From Mycolicibacterium senegalense (lineage in GTDB: Bacteria > Actinomycetota > Actinomycetes > Mycobacteriales > Mycobacteriaceae): a stretch of 64,000 nt of DNA. The DNA is taken from contig NZ_CP081000.1 of assembly GCF_019645875.1 (NCBI RefSeq), positions 4,588,001 to 4,652,000 on the forward strand, read 5' to 3'. This document shows positions 48,430-57,235 of the stretch, in pieces. Position 1 is the stretch's first letter, and the number at the start of each line of letters is the position of its first letter. The notes under the pieces are model-generated. The model was not told the DNA's origin, ran no database searches, and saw only the letters and a list, made by a program, of their open reading frames with translations. The position numbers and the translations under genes were made by a program.

Positions 48430-49485
48430 TCACACCACGGCGGCGCACGCGTTGTCGACGGCCTTCGTGAGGTAGGCCGCCGTGTCGGCGAGCGCCCGGT
48501 CCGCCGGCACGTAAGTGGGCAGGGCCTGAACATATGCCCGCAGATATTGCGCCGACAGCACAGCGAGATCCTCGGCGGCCGGATTGTTGCTGCGCCGGCT
48601 CAACTGTTCTGACTCGTCGGCGAATTGGCTGATCAGTGGCACCGCGGTCTCGGTGAGGTAGTGCTGGTCGTAAGTCCACTCGGCGGCCGGCGACTGCCAG
48701 TCCGCAGCGTTGAAAGCGGCGACGCCGGACTGGTAATTCGCCGACATCGGCACCCACTCGGCACAGATCGAGGAGTTGTCGGCCATCAGGATCCGGCGGC
48801 TGATCTCGTCGGCATCCTTGATCGAGGTCGGCGGCGAGACGGCCGGTGTCAGCGACGCCCGAGCCTGCGCCGAACCCGACATGGCCGCCGCGCACATGCT
48901 GGTCACCGCACCGACCAGGGAGTCGGTGGCCCTGGCCACCGAGATGTCGGCGGCCTGATAGTGCGGGATGCGGTTGATCTGCTCCTGCGCATAGGCGATC
49001 ACCTGCTCGTATGCCTCGCGCATGACGCGATGCGGCGTGGCACGCGAAAGGCTTCTCGCCTGTACCGCAACGCTGCCGAGAGCCGTGGCGACCGTGCTGT
49101 ACATCTTGGCCTGTTCCGGCGTCCACTCGACGGCGGGTATCGCCCCGTCGCGGTCGAACCACATCACTCGGTGCTGCACCTCCGTCAGGGCGGCACTGAC
49201 ACGGGTCCATTCCGGACACGTCGGATCCTCGACGACGATGGACGCCGGGCCGACGTCCCCGGCACTGGCGGGCCGGGCGCCGGTGCCGGCCGACGAGGCC
49301 TCCTGGACTGGGTCGCCGGCCGCGGCGTCGCCCGACCGGCCGGCCAGAATGCTCGCCACCACGACCAAGGCGGCCGCCAGGATCACCGAGGTGGCGCCGA
49401 GGACCCAGGTCAACCAGCGCTGCCGATCCGGCAAAGCACCCTCTGCAGCGTCGTCATCTCCGGCCGCGTCACCAGGCAAACTCAT
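48430..49485 (-). CDS. membrane-anchored protein of unknown function
   Basis: A 351-residue protein with a 22-residue acidic start, one hydrophobic anchor (WLTWVLGATSVILAAALVVVASILAG) and a long extracytoplasmic helical part. It carries four Cys (TCPEW near 89, SMCAAAM, SICAEWVP, NACAAVV at the end), which may form two disulfides, and repeated Trp/Tyr blocks (VEWTPEQAKMYSTV, ICAEWVPMSANYQSG). ATG 49485 was chosen as the likely start; the longer frame has no ribosome site. Similar proteins are found in mycobacteria as hypotheticals. Confidence 0.78.
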   Translation of the reverse strand: MSLPGDAAGDDDAAEGALPDRQRWLTWVLGATSVILAAALVVVASILAGRSGDAAAGDPVQEASSAGTGARPASAGDVGPASIVVEDPTCPEWTRVSAALTEVQHRVMWFDRDGAIPAVEWTPEQAKMYSTVATALGSVAVQARSLSRATPHRVMREAYEQVIAYAQEQINRIPHYQAADISVARATDSLVGAVTSMCAAAMSGSAQARASLTPAVSPPTSIKDADEISRRILMADNSSICAEWVPMSANYQSGVAAFNAADWQSPAAEWTYDQHYLTETAVPLISQFADESEQLSRRSNNPAAEDLAVLSAQYLRAYVQALPTYVPADRALADTAAYLTKAVDNACAAVV

Positions 49486-49607
49486 CGGCACACCTTCACG
49501 TCGTAAACACGGCGGGTTACAAGACAAGACGAACACTTCGGCAAAACCGCGCAGCGCGCTGCGTTTTCCGCAAGATGCTAACCCAGCCAATTCGGAAGCG
49601 AAAGAAC

Positions 49608-49638
49608 AAGGCCCCCGCCGAGCAACGGCGAGGGCCTT
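49608..49638. terminator. hairpin between the KSI-like and the anchored-protein genes
   Basis: AAGGCCCCCGCCG pairs with CGGCGAGGGCCTT with one mismatch around AGCAA. It lies 16 bases after the stop of the KSI-like gene on the minus strand and should end its transcript. Confidence 0.72.
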
Positions 49639-49653
49639 GGGAAGAACCGGAAC

Positions 49654-50028
49654 CTAGAGTTGCGTGATGTCGGCCGCCGACCAGTAGGCCTTCATCGAGG
49701 TGATCTTGCCGTCGGCGTCGAAGGTCATGACCTCCATCGGCTCGATGCGCATTGCGCCGCCGACCACGATGGCGAACAGGAACGCCGCCTCGTGCCCGCC
49801 GGGGCGGAACTTGAGGAGCTCGGTCGTGATCTCGGCGCCTGCGGCGGTGAGGTTCTTGTAGAAGCCTTCGATCGCCTGCCTGCCGATGTGGACCTCACCG
49901 CTGCCCACCGGATCTTCCAGCGTCGCATCGTCGGCGTACAGGGCGGCGACCTCGGCGGCGGAACCCCCCGCCACGGTGTCGAGATAGCGCTTGACGAATG
50001 ACTCCAGGGCTGCGGCATCGTGGCTCAT
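49654..50028 (-). CDS. SnoaL-like/ketosteroid isomerase-type protein
   Basis: A 124-residue NTF2-fold protein. It has AALESFVKRYLDTVAGGSAAEVAALYADDATLEDPVGSGEVHIGRQAIEGFYKNL in its first half, with the Asp in EDPVG at the site of the catalytic base of steroid delta-5-isomerases, and MRIEPMEVMTFDADGKITSMKAYW in the second, with the acid near MTFD. It matches Pseudomonas-type ketosteroid isomerase in pattern. The role may be isomerisation of a 5-ene-3-ketosteroid, but NTF2 proteins are varied. No KstR site is seen upstream. Confidence 0.86.
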   Translation of the reverse strand: MSHDAAALESFVKRYLDTVAGGSAAEVAALYADDATLEDPVGSGEVHIGRQAIEGFYKNLTAAGAEITTELLKFRPGGHEAAFLFAIVVGGAMRIEPMEVMTFDADGKITSMKAYWSAADITQL

Positions 50029-50038
50029 GGCCGCGAGG

Positions 50039-52075
50039 CTACACGGCCCCACTTCCGCCGTCCGGCGGTTGACCGCCCAGCGAGACGGCAAGCTCCTCGA
50101 CCGCGGTGACAGGCAGATCGCACACCGTGCCGCGGCACACGTAAGCCGCGTCGGAGCCATCCACCCGGTCGCGTCCCCGCAGCAAGGGCGACGAGTCCGC
50201 GGCACCAGGGAGACCGCCGATCACCAGCGCCCCACCGGGTGCCAGCCGGCGCGCGGCCGCCAACAGCGGAGACGACGAGTCGCCGGCCACCGCAATTTGG
50301 ATCGGTCCACCGACCTGGGCTTCGGCCACCGCCAGCCAGTGCCCGCCGGACCGTGCCGCACGAGCCAGGATGGGAGTCGCCGACGACAAAGTCGCCTGTG
50401 CCGCATCCACATAACGCTCGTCACCCGTCAGATAGCCCGCGGCCTGCAGTGCCTCGGCGATCAAGGCGGCACCTGAGGGCGTCGCGCCGTCGATCGGATC
50501 GGCCGGCCGCACCATGAGCTGCTCGGCATCGTCGGCGGTGTCGAACCAGCGGCCCGGCTGCTCGGGATCGGCGAAATGTTCCAGCGCGACATCCAACAAT
50601 GCGGTCGCCTCGTCCAGCCCGAACCCGATGAGCTGGTGCAGCGTCAGTAGCCCGGTAGCCAGCGCCGCGTGATCCTCCAGGATCGCCGCACTCTCCCCGA
50701 CCCGGCCACCGAGACTGGCCCGGCGCAAGCGGCCGCCGACCAGGTGCAGATCGAGCAGCCGCTGCGCGCAATGGGCTGCCGCAGAAAGCAATTCGGGATC
50801 CTCGAGTGCCACCGAGGCTTCCGCGAGCGCGGTGATGGCCAGCCCGTTCCAGGCGGTCACCACCTTGTCGTCGCGGGCCGGCTGGGGACGCGACGCACGT
50901 GCCGCCGACAACGCCGCACGTACCGCTTCGAAGCGGGCGCCGTCGTCGGGATCACGGTGCAGTTGCAGCACCGAGGCGCCGTGTTCGAACGTCCCACCGG
51001 CGGTTACCCCGAAAAGTGAGGTCGCCCAGGCGCCGTCGTCATCCCCCAGAACGGAGCGAAGTTCAGCCGGCGTCCACACGTAGGTCAGGCCTTCGTGCCC
51101 GCCGGCATCGGCGTCCAGCGACGAGGTGAACATGGAATCGGCGCCCAGATCTGACCGGATGAACGCGGCTGTCTCGGCAGTTACCCTGCGCGCCAACGGA
51201 TCCCCGGTGCGACGCGCCAAATGCGCGTAAGCCCGCAGCAGCAGGGCGTTGTCGTACAGCATCTTCTCGAAGTGCGGTACCACCCAGTGCGGGTCGACGC
51301 TGTACCGGGCGAAACCACCGGCCAGCTGGTCGTAGATGCCACCCCGGGCCATTGCCGCGCACGTGCGCTGCACGGCCGTCAACGCCGGCACCGACCCGGT
51401 GCGCTCGTGGTGGCGCAGCAGGCCTTCCAACAACGCCGAGGGCGGGAACTTGGGTGCACCACCAAACCCGCCGTAGGTCTCGTCCTCGTCATGCAGTACC
51501 GCGGCCACTGCGTGGTCGCACAGCTCCGGGCCCACCGGTGCCCCACCGCCCGGCAGCCCCGCCGACATAGACCGCAGCTCGGTGGCGATCTGATCCGAGG
51601 CGCGCTCGACCTCGTCGCGCCGGTCCCGCCAGGTTTCGGCGACCGCGTCCAGCAGTTGCAGGAAACCGAGCTTCGGGTAGTACGTCCCACAGAAGAACGG
51701 CCGGCCGTCGGGGGTCAGGAAGCAGGTCATGGGCCAACCGCCCTGCCCCGTCAACGCCACGGTGGCGTTCATGTAGACCGCATCCAGGTCCGGCCGCTCC
51801 TCGCGGTCGACCTTGATGCAGACGAAGCCGTCGTTGAGCACGGCGGCGACGTCGGCATCCTCGAACGACTCGTGCGCCATCACATGGCACCAGTGACATG
51901 CCGCGTAGCCGATGGACAGCAGGATCGGGACGTCCCGCGAGGCGGCCTCAGCGAGCGCCTCGGGCGTCCACTCTCGCCAGTGCACCGGGTTGTCGGCGTG
52001 CTGGCGGAGATACGGGCTGGTGGACCCGCCGAGCGTGTTATCCGCCACCCGGCTCACGTGACTGGCCCTGGTCAT
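50039..52075 (-). CDS. thioredoxin-like DUF255 protein (YyaL/SSP411 family)
   Basis: A 678-residue soluble protein at the Rv1084 position. The thioredoxin-like N-terminal domain has SPYLRQHADNPVHWREW near residue 20, YAACHWCHVMAHESFED near 57 (CxxC), and CIKVDREERPDLDAVYM near 86. The rest is an alpha/alpha toroid seen in glycosyl hydrolase-like folds: GGIYDQLAGGFARYSVDPHWVVPHFEKMLYDNALLL near 255 and AWNGLAITALAEASVAL near 410. No reaction has been established for this family as far as I know. It overlaps the small membrane gene by 38 bases. Confidence 0.93.
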   Translation of the reverse strand: MTRASHVSRVADNTLGGSTSPYLRQHADNPVHWREWTPEALAEAASRDVPILLSIGYAACHWCHVMAHESFEDADVAAVLNDGFVCIKVDREERPDLDAVYMNATVALTGQGGWPMTCFLTPDGRPFFCGTYYPKLGFLQLLDAVAETWRDRRDEVERASDQIATELRSMSAGLPGGGAPVGPELCDHAVAAVLHDEDETYGGFGGAPKFPPSALLEGLLRHHERTGSVPALTAVQRTCAAMARGGIYDQLAGGFARYSVDPHWVVPHFEKMLYDNALLLRAYAHLARRTGDPLARRVTAETAAFIRSDLGADSMFTSSLDADAGGHEGLTYVWTPAELRSVLGDDDGAWATSLFGVTAGGTFEHGASVLQLHRDPDDGARFEAVRAALSAARASRPQPARDDKVVTAWNGLAITALAEASVALEDPELLSAAAHCAQRLLDLHLVGGRLRRASLGGRVGESAAILEDHAALATGLLTLHQLIGFGLDEATALLDVALEHFADPEQPGRWFDTADDAEQLMVRPADPIDGATPSGAALIAEALQAAGYLTGDERYVDAAQATLSSATPILARAARSGGHWLAVAEAQVGGPIQIAVAGDSSSPLLAAARRLAPGGALVIGGLPGAADSSPLLRGRDRVDGSDAAYVCRGTVCDLPVTAVEELAVSLGGQPPDGGSGAV

Positions 52076-52334
52076 CAGGAGCGCTGTTCACCGCGTTCTC
52101 GTCACCTTCGGCGGTACCCTCGTCAGCCGCCTGATCAGGCTCGGGGTGCTCTCGGTCGAAGGACTCGGGCAGCTTGCGCAGGTGGCGGTTCATCGACCAG
52201 ACCAACGCGAAGGTTCCGACCAGCAGAGCCACCGTGACGAGCAAACCGAGCGGGGTCGCCTTACCGAACTCGGGTCCGGTATTGCGCGGCTCGTCTGCGA
52301 GCAGTGTGACCACTGCGGTCAATGTGTCGATCAT
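52038..52334 (-). CDS. small single-pass membrane protein (Rv1083 type)
   Basis: A 98-residue protein with a short N-terminal stretch, one hydrophobic span (LGLLVTVALLVGTFALVWSM near residues 29-48), then a basic turn (NRHLRKLPESF) and an acidic disordered tail. It matches Rv1083 in place and layout. The start overlaps the mca stop by four bases, and its end overlaps the DUF255 gene by 38 bases, so mca, this gene and DUF255 are one coupled transcript. The function is unknown. Confidence 0.88.
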   Translation of the reverse strand: MIDTLTAVVTLLADEPRNTGPEFGKATPLGLLVTVALLVGTFALVWSMNRHLRKLPESFDREHPEPDQAADEGTAEGDENAVNSAPDDQGQSREPGGG

Positions 52335-53197
52335 TTCTCAATCCCGGTGAACAGGTCGTCTTCCGGCAGATTCACCGGCACGCGCGACCGCGCCAACTCG
52401 AACTCCTCAGTCGGCCACAGCCGCTGCTGCCACTCGATCGGCGCATGGAAGAAATCGCCTTTCGGATCGATCTGGGTCGCGTGAGCGCGCAGCGCATCGT
52501 CGCGCTGACTGAAGTACTTCGAGCATTCAACACGGGTGGTGACCCGCTTGGCGAATATGTCGTGGTCGGGATCCCAGTGCTCGAGCCATTTCTGGAAAGG
52601 ACCGGTACGGCCATTTTTGGCGAACTCGTCCTGGAGCAGCTGCATCCGCTGCCGCAGGAAGCCGTGGTTGTAATACAGCTTCGACACGGCCCACGGAGTT
52701 CCCGCCTCCGGGTACAGCCGGTAGTCGGCGGCCGCTTCGTACGCCGCCACAGACACCTCGTGGCAGCGGATGTGGTCGGGATGCGGATAGCCGCCGTTCT
52801 CGTCGTAGGTGGTCAGCACATGCGGCTGGAACTCCCGGATTACCCGGACCAGGCGGCTGACCGGCTCGGCGAGCGGCACCAGCGCGAAACAGCCTTCGGG
52901 CAGCGGGGGCAGCGGATCGCCCTCGGGCAGACCTGAGTCGACGAATCCCAGCCAGTGATGCTCGACGCCCAGGATCTCGGCTGCCTTGGCCATCTCGTCG
53001 CGGCGCACCTCACTGATCCGTCCGTGGACCTCGGGGAGATCCATCGCCGGATTCAGAATGTCGCCGCGCTCGCCACCGGTCAGCGTCACCACCATGACGC
53101 GGACACCTTCGGCCGCATAGCGCGCGGTGGTGGCCGCACCCTTGCTGGACTCGTCGTCCGGGTGGGCATGCACCGCCATCAACCGCAGTTCACTCAT
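52331..53197 (-). CDS. mca: mycothiol S-conjugate amidase
   Basis: A zinc enzyme that cleaves mycothiol adducts of toxins into a mercapturic acid and glucosaminyl-inositol; counterpart of Rv1082. It has AHPDDESSKGAAT near residues 11-23 (zinc ligands), TLTGGERGDILNP near 39, RRDEMAKAAEILGVEHHWLGFVDSGLPEG near 65 and THPDH-like GGYPHPDHIRCHEVSVAAYEAA near 135 (zinc His). The 288 residues are normal. It lies at the head of a coupled three-gene transcript and diverges from the DUF4307 gene. Confidence 0.96.
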   Translation of the reverse strand: MSELRLMAVHAHPDDESSKGAATTARYAAEGVRVMVVTLTGGERGDILNPAMDLPEVHGRISEVRRDEMAKAAEILGVEHHWLGFVDSGLPEGDPLPPLPEGCFALVPLAEPVSRLVRVIREFQPHVLTTYDENGGYPHPDHIRCHEVSVAAYEAAADYRLYPEAGTPWAVSKLYYNHGFLRQRMQLLQDEFAKNGRTGPFQKWLEHWDPDHDIFAKRVTTRVECSKYFSQRDDALRAHATQIDPKGDFFHAPIEWQQRLWPTEEFELARSRVPVNLPEDDLFTGIEK

Positions 53198-53308
53198 GTC
53201 GCTTTCATCTAACTACGGCGTCCTCTTACCTAATCCCTATACCCAACCCGACAGCTCACTGCCTGGGCTGCGGTGACACATCTGTCTGGCCCTATAGTTC
53301 CAGTTCTG

Positions 53309-53731
53309 ATGATCGAACGCCCCGCCGCCCGCTACGGATCCCGCCAAATGTCCCGCCGGACCCGGCGATGGATCACGTTTGCGCTGGTCGGCTTGGTGGT
53401 GGCGGCCGGTGTGGCCCTCGCCATCGTGGCGTTCCAGCGGTTGGGCACCGGCGAGGTGAAGGGCGAGCTGTCGGCCTACGAACTGATCGACAGCCAGACC
53501 GTCTCGGTGACTATCGGGGTGACCCGCCCCGACCCGTCCAAGCCCGTGGTGTGCATCGTCCGGGCCCGCTCGATCGACGGCAGCGAGACGGGCCGGCGGG
53601 AGATCCTGGTCGCCCCGTCCGATCAGAACGTGGTGCAGGTGACCGCGGAAGTTAAATCCAGCCGACCCCCCGTGATCGGCGACGTTTACGGGTGCGGGAC
53701 CGATGTTCCGTCGTACCTGGTAGCACCCTGA
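53309..53731 (+). CDS. DUF4307 membrane-anchored protein (Rv1081c type)
   Basis: A 140-residue protein. A short basic start (RYGSRQMSRRTRR) precedes one hydrophobic anchor (WITFALVGLVVAAGVALAIVAF) and an extracytoplasmic beta-rich DUF4307 domain (SAYELIDSQTVSVTIGVTRPDPSKPVVCIVRARSIDGSETGRREILV), ending with GCGTD. ATG 53309 was chosen; a TATAGT -10 element at 53293-53298 places the transcript start close to it, so the message may be almost leaderless. The function is unknown. Confidence 0.85.
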   Translation: MIERPAARYGSRQMSRRTRRWITFALVGLVVAAGVALAIVAFQRLGTGEVKGELSAYELIDSQTVSVTIGVTRPDPSKPVVCIVRARSIDGSETGRREILVAPSDQNVVQVTAEVKSSRPPVIGDVYGCGTDVPSYLVAP

Positions 53732-53793
53732 TTCTGACGAGCGCAACCGCCTTCGGCCAGCGATTAAATGAAGATTCGCCCGCCGCTCGGTGG

Positions 53794-53965
53794 TACGATT
53801 GTGCGATACACGGTTCCGCGCTGGGGCCGTGTATTGCTGCATTAGCACGCAATTAGGTGCTGACGCTTGCGGCAATACACGCGCCTGCCCCCGGCCGGAA
53901 CCACGAACTTCGCACGAGGGGGCGGCGCGACAGCGCCGTAAGCAAATAGACAGGAGCGCGAGAAC
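53794..53965 (+). ncRNA. structured 5' leader RNA of greA
   Basis: A TACGAT -10 element at 53794-53799 should start transcription near 53806, leaving about 160 bases before greA. Four stems can be drawn: P1 ATACACGG (53806-53813) with CCGTGTAT (53827-53834); P2 GTGTATTGCTGC (53829-53840) with GCGGCAATACAC (53869-53880), holding an inner AGCAC/GTGCT pair; P3 GCGCCTGCCCCC (53881-53892) with GGGGGCGGCGC (53918-53928); P4 CGGCGC (53923-53928) with GCGCCG (53933-53938). P1 excludes P2, and P3 excludes P4. The pattern suggests a switch or attenuator, or a small RNA made from this site. Confidence 0.6.
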
Positions 53966-54460
53966 ATGACCGACACACAGGTCACCTGGCTCACTCAGGA
54001 AGCATTCGACCGGTTGAAGGCGGAGCTGGATCAGCTGATCGCCAACCGGCCGGTGATCGCCGCCGAGATCAACGACCGCCGCGAAGAGGGCGATCTACGC
54101 GAGAACGGTGGCTATCACGCCGCCCGCGAGGAGCAGGGCCAGCAGGAAGCCCGCATCCGCCAGCTGCAGGAGCTGCTCAACAACGCCAAGGTCGGCGAAG
54201 CACCCAAGCAGTCCGGTGTCGCGCTGCCCGGCTCGGTCGTCAAGGTGTACTACGACGACGACAAGAAGGACACCGAGACGTTCCTGATCGCCACCCGCCA
54301 GGAGGGCATCAGCGACGGCAAGCTCGAGGTGTACTCCCCCAACTCACCGCTGGGCAGCGCCCTCATCGACGCCAAGGTCGGCGAGTCCCGCACCTACACC
54401 GTGCCCAACGGCAACACCGTGAAAGTCACGCTGGTCAGCGCTGAGCCTTACCACGCCTGA
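53966..54460 (+). CDS. greA: transcription elongation factor GreA
   Basis: A 164-residue factor that enters the RNA polymerase secondary channel and stimulates cleavage of backtracked RNA; counterpart of Rv1080c. The N-terminal coiled coil has FDRLKAELDQLIANRPVIAAEI, with the acidic tip NDRREEGDLRENGGYHAAREEQ near residue 32. The C-terminal FKBP-like domain holds YSPNSPLGSALIDAKVGE near 118. CAGGAG precedes the ATG. The long structured leader upstream suggests control after transcription starts. Confidence 0.96.
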   Translation: MTDTQVTWLTQEAFDRLKAELDQLIANRPVIAAEINDRREEGDLRENGGYHAAREEQGQQEARIRQLQELLNNAKVGEAPKQSGVALPGSVVKVYYDDDKKDTETFLIATRQEGISDGKLEVYSPNSPLGSALIDAKVGESRTYTVPNGNTVKVTLVSAEPYHA

Positions 54461-54496
54461 CGCGTCAACCCGGGGCAAAGCACTACAGTCGGGGAA

Positions 54497-55168
54497 ATGG
54501 CGCAAATCGCCGAAGAACTGTTCCTGCTGTTGCTGGACAACGCAGCCGCGCAGCCCGGGCTCGACCGCCATCGCAGGGAAAAGGTGCTCAGCGCCGCGGT
54601 ACTACTGGATCTGGCATACGCCTGCCGGATCCGCCCGGCCATGGCGGGCGAACCGATCGAGGCCGGTCGGCTGATCGCGCTGGCCGGCAGTTGGCCCGCC
54701 GATCCGGTCGGCGACCCCGCGTTCGAACTACTGCAACGCCGCCCGCTTCGGGCCGGCACCGCGGTGGCCAAGCTGAGCAAACACGTCCAGCCCACCTTGG
54801 AGACCCACCTCGAACGTCTCGGGCAGATCCGTCGGGTGCGGATGCCCGGCAAAGGCTTCCCGGGCAGGACGGTCTACTGCTGGCCGCTGACCAATCGCGA
54901 GCGGGTCAGCCAGGTTCGGGCGGCTCTGCTGGCCACCTTGTTCGACGGCCACAACCCCGTACCGGCCATCGCGGCGATCATCTGCCTGCTGCACGCCATC
55001 GACGGACTCGGCGCGGTGCTGAGTCTCAACGACCGCGGCTGGCGCTGGGTGCACGCCCGGTCCACCGAAATCGCCACGGGCATTTGGGTGGACGAGTCCG
55101 CGGCGGCGCTGCCGGACATGAACCTGGCAGTGACGACATCGGCGCTACGCCCGGCGCTCATGGGCTGA
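54497..55168 (+). CDS. GPP34 (GOLPH3/VPS74-like) protein
   Basis: A 223-residue protein with the bacterial GPP34 pattern: AEELFLLLLDN at the start, then a helical core with VLSAAVLLDLAYACRI and DPAFELLQRRPLRAGTAVAKLS, a LGQIRRVR-M turn and, near the end, RVSQVRAALLATLFDGHNPVPAIAAIICLLHAIDGLG. Eukaryotic relatives bind PI4P and recruit glycosyltransferases; bacterial members are frequent in actinobacteria and have no assigned role. It lies 36 bases after greA on the same strand, possibly in one transcript. Confidence 0.85.
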   Translation: MAQIAEELFLLLLDNAAAQPGLDRHRREKVLSAAVLLDLAYACRIRPAMAGEPIEAGRLIALAGSWPADPVGDPAFELLQRRPLRAGTAVAKLSKHVQPTLETHLERLGQIRRVRMPGKGFPGRTVYCWPLTNRERVSQVRAALLATLFDGHNPVPAIAAIICLLHAIDGLGAVLSLNDRGWRWVHARSTEIATGIWVDESAAALPDMNLAVTTSALRPALMG

Positions 55169-55182
55169 CTTCCCCTCCGCGA

Positions 55183-55237
55183 CCAGACGCAGAACTGCCC
55201 CTTTTCGTCGGGAAAAGGGGCAGTTCTATGTCTGCTG
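55183..55237. terminator. long hairpin between GPP34 and metB
   Basis: CCAGACGCAGAACTGCCCCTTTTC folds onto GAAAAGGGGCAGTTCTATGTCTGCTGG with few mismatches. It separates converging genes and should stop both. The outer CAGACG edge is the same as that of the hairpin at 28790. Confidence 0.72.
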
Positions 55238-55241
55238 GACG

Positions 55242-56399
55242 TCAGGTGGTGAGGGCCTGCTCCAGATCGGCCAGCAGGTCGGCGGCATGCTCGATGCCCA
55301 CCGACAAGCGCACCAGGTCGTCGGGCACCTCCAGTTGCGAACCCGCGGTCGACGCGTGCGTCATCGCTCCCGGGTACTCGATCAACGACTCCACCCCACC
55401 GAGCGACTCGGCGAGAATGAAAAGCTCCGTACGCGAGCACAATTCACGTGCCGCCCGGGGGCCACCACGCAGTCGCACGCTCACCATGCCGCCGAAACCG
55501 GACATCTGCCGCGCTGCGACATCATGATTGGGGTGGCTGGCCAGGCCCGGATACAGCACCGTCTCCACTGCGGGGTGCCCATCGAGGAATTCGGCGATCA
55601 ACGCGGCGTTCTCGCTGTGCTGACGCATCCGTAGCACCAGGGTCTTGAGACCGCGCATCGTCAGGTACGCGTCGAAGGGGCCCGGCACCGCGCCGGCACC
55701 GTTCTGCAGGAAGGCGAATGCCGCGTCGAGTTCCTCGTCGTTGGTCAGCAACGCACCGCCCACCACATCCGAGTGCCCGCCGATGTACTTGGTGGTCGAA
55801 TGCAACACGATGTCGGCACCGAGCAGCAGCGGCTGCTGCAGCGCCGGCGACGCAAAGGTGTTGTCCACCAACACCTTGACGCCCGAGGACGACGCGATCT
55901 GCACGATCGCGGCGATGTCCGCCACGCTCAGCAGCGGGTTGGTCGGAGTTTCCACCCAGATCATCCGCGTGCGCGGGGTCAGCGCCGCCCGCACCGCGTC
56001 CAGATCGCTCAACGGAACCGGGGTGTGGGTGATGTTCCATTGCGAGAACACCTTGTCGATCAGCCGGAAGGTGCCGCCGTAGGCGTCATCGGGGATCACC
56101 ACGTGATCGCCGGGCCGCAACACCGCGCGCAGGGCGCAGTCCGTTGCGGCCATGCCCGATGCGAAAGCCCGCCCGTACGTGGCTTCCTCGACGGCAGCCA
56201 GCGCCGCTTCCAGCGCCTGCCGCGTCGGGTTGCCGGTGCGGGCGTACTCGAATCCGCCGCGCAACCCGCCGACGCCGTCCTGGGCGAAGGTCGAACTGGC
56301 ATAGATCGGGGTGTTGACGGCTCCGGTGCCCGGATCGGGCCGGTAACCGGCGTGGATGGCTTTTGTGGCCAGACCGTGCCACCTGCGCTGTTCACTCAT
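55242..56399 (-). CDS. metB: cystathionine gamma-synthase
   Basis: A 385-residue PLP enzyme of the trans-sulfuration pathway, joining cysteine with an activated homoserine; counterpart of Rv1079. It has FEYARTGNPTRQALEAALAAVE near residue 50, SGMAATDCALRAVLRPGDHVV near 81, YGGTFRL, VETPTNPLL near 152, the PLP Lys in LHSTTKYIGGHSDVVGG near 202 and SLGGVESLIEYPGAMTHAS near 335. The position beside cbs (58553) gives both directions of trans-sulfuration. The ATG at 56399 matches the family start. Confidence 0.95.
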   Translation of the reverse strand: MSEQRRWHGLATKAIHAGYRPDPGTGAVNTPIYASSTFAQDGVGGLRGGFEYARTGNPTRQALEAALAAVEEATYGRAFASGMAATDCALRAVLRPGDHVVIPDDAYGGTFRLIDKVFSQWNITHTPVPLSDLDAVRAALTPRTRMIWVETPTNPLLSVADIAAIVQIASSSGVKVLVDNTFASPALQQPLLLGADIVLHSTTKYIGGHSDVVGGALLTNDEELDAAFAFLQNGAGAVPGPFDAYLTMRGLKTLVLRMRQHSENAALIAEFLDGHPAVETVLYPGLASHPNHDVAARQMSGFGGMVSVRLRGGPRAARELCSRTELFILAESLGGVESLIEYPGAMTHASTAGSQLEVPDDLVRLSVGIEHAADLLADLEQALTT

Positions 56400-56411
56400 A
56401 ACGGGTCGAGC

Positions 56412-57155
56412 CTATCGGGGCGGGCCCGGGTACGGGTTGAGACCGCCCTGCGGGCCCGGATAACCCGCGTAGGCGGGCGGCGCGGGTGTGGCCGCGGGGG
56501 CGGGAACGCAGACCGTGGTCATTATCTTGTCGGCGATCGTCTGACGTTTGCCGTCCCACAGCGGCATCAGATATCCGATGTAGAAGAAGCCGTCGACGAT
56601 ATGGACGATCTGGCGTAACAGCGACAGGCCGAAACCGATTGGCTGGCCGGTCTTCTCGCTGATCACCTTGAACTTCATCACTTGCTTGCCGATGCTCTGC
56701 CCGGTCTTGCCCTGGCGGTATCCGAAGTTCCACACCGGGAAGGCGAACGTCACCGCCATGAGCACCAAGAAAGCCAGGACGATAACCGCGACGGCACCGC
56801 CGGACGGTTCGTCGCCGCTCGAGCTTCCCGACGTGGCGGCAATCGTGATACCCGCGATGACGCCGTAGCCGACGAAGAAGATCACGAACATCGGAATCTG
56901 GTCGATCACCGAGGCCAGCACCCGGGTCAGCCACGGGGTGTAGGCGTGCGGGTTCGGCGCCGGCAAGCCGTAGTTCCACTGCGTCGACGGTCCCGGCGCC
57001 GGGTAGGGCGACGGCCCGGGTGCCGGGTATCCGGTGGGCCCGGGACCGTACGGACTGCCCTGCCCCACAGGGGGATAAGGGCTGGGATACGGATTCATCG
57101 CGGGGCTGTTGGGGCCGGCGATGTAACCGGGGCCGGGCGGCGGCTGAAATGTCAT
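56412..57155 (-). CDS. RDD family protein with proline-rich start (Pra, Rv1078 type)
   Basis: A 247-residue protein. The first 70 residues are Pro, Gly and Tyr-rich (PYPSPYPPVGQGSPYG and similar), then an RDD domain with three hydrophobic segments: TRVLASVIDQIPMFVIFFVGYG, VAVIVLAFLVLMAVTFAF and GFFYIGYLMPLW. The RDD mark is RVLASVIDQ at the first span, and GKTGQSIGKQVMKFKV sits in the cytoplasmic loop. It matches the proline-rich antigen of M. tuberculosis and M. leprae at this locus. Transport or membrane-scaffold roles are possible; no function is proven. Confidence 0.88.
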   Translation of the reverse strand: MTFQPPPGPGYIAGPNSPAMNPYPSPYPPVGQGSPYGPGPTGYPAPGPSPYPAPGPSTQWNYGLPAPNPHAYTPWLTRVLASVIDQIPMFVIFFVGYGVIAGITIAATSGSSSGDEPSGGAVAVIVLAFLVLMAVTFAFPVWNFGYRQGKTGQSIGKQVMKFKVISEKTGQPIGFGLSLLRQIVHIVDGFFYIGYLMPLWDGKRQTIADKIMTTVCVPAPAATPAPPAYAGYPGPQGGLNPYPGPPR

Positions 57156-57177
57156 GGGCAAATGATGGCACGGACCA

Positions 57178-57223
57178 CAACGCCCGCGGCGCGGGCATTT
57201 CTGCTCCGACGCCGCGGGCGTTG
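57178..57223. terminator. GC-rich hairpin before the RDD gene
   Basis: CAACGCCCGCGGCG (57178-57191) mirrors CGCCGCGGGCGTTG (57210-57223) without mismatch. It lies just after the stop of the proline-rich gene on the minus strand and 23 bases before the RDD gene start, so it probably separates the two. Confidence 0.72.
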
Positions 57224-57235
57224 AGTTCGGTTCTG

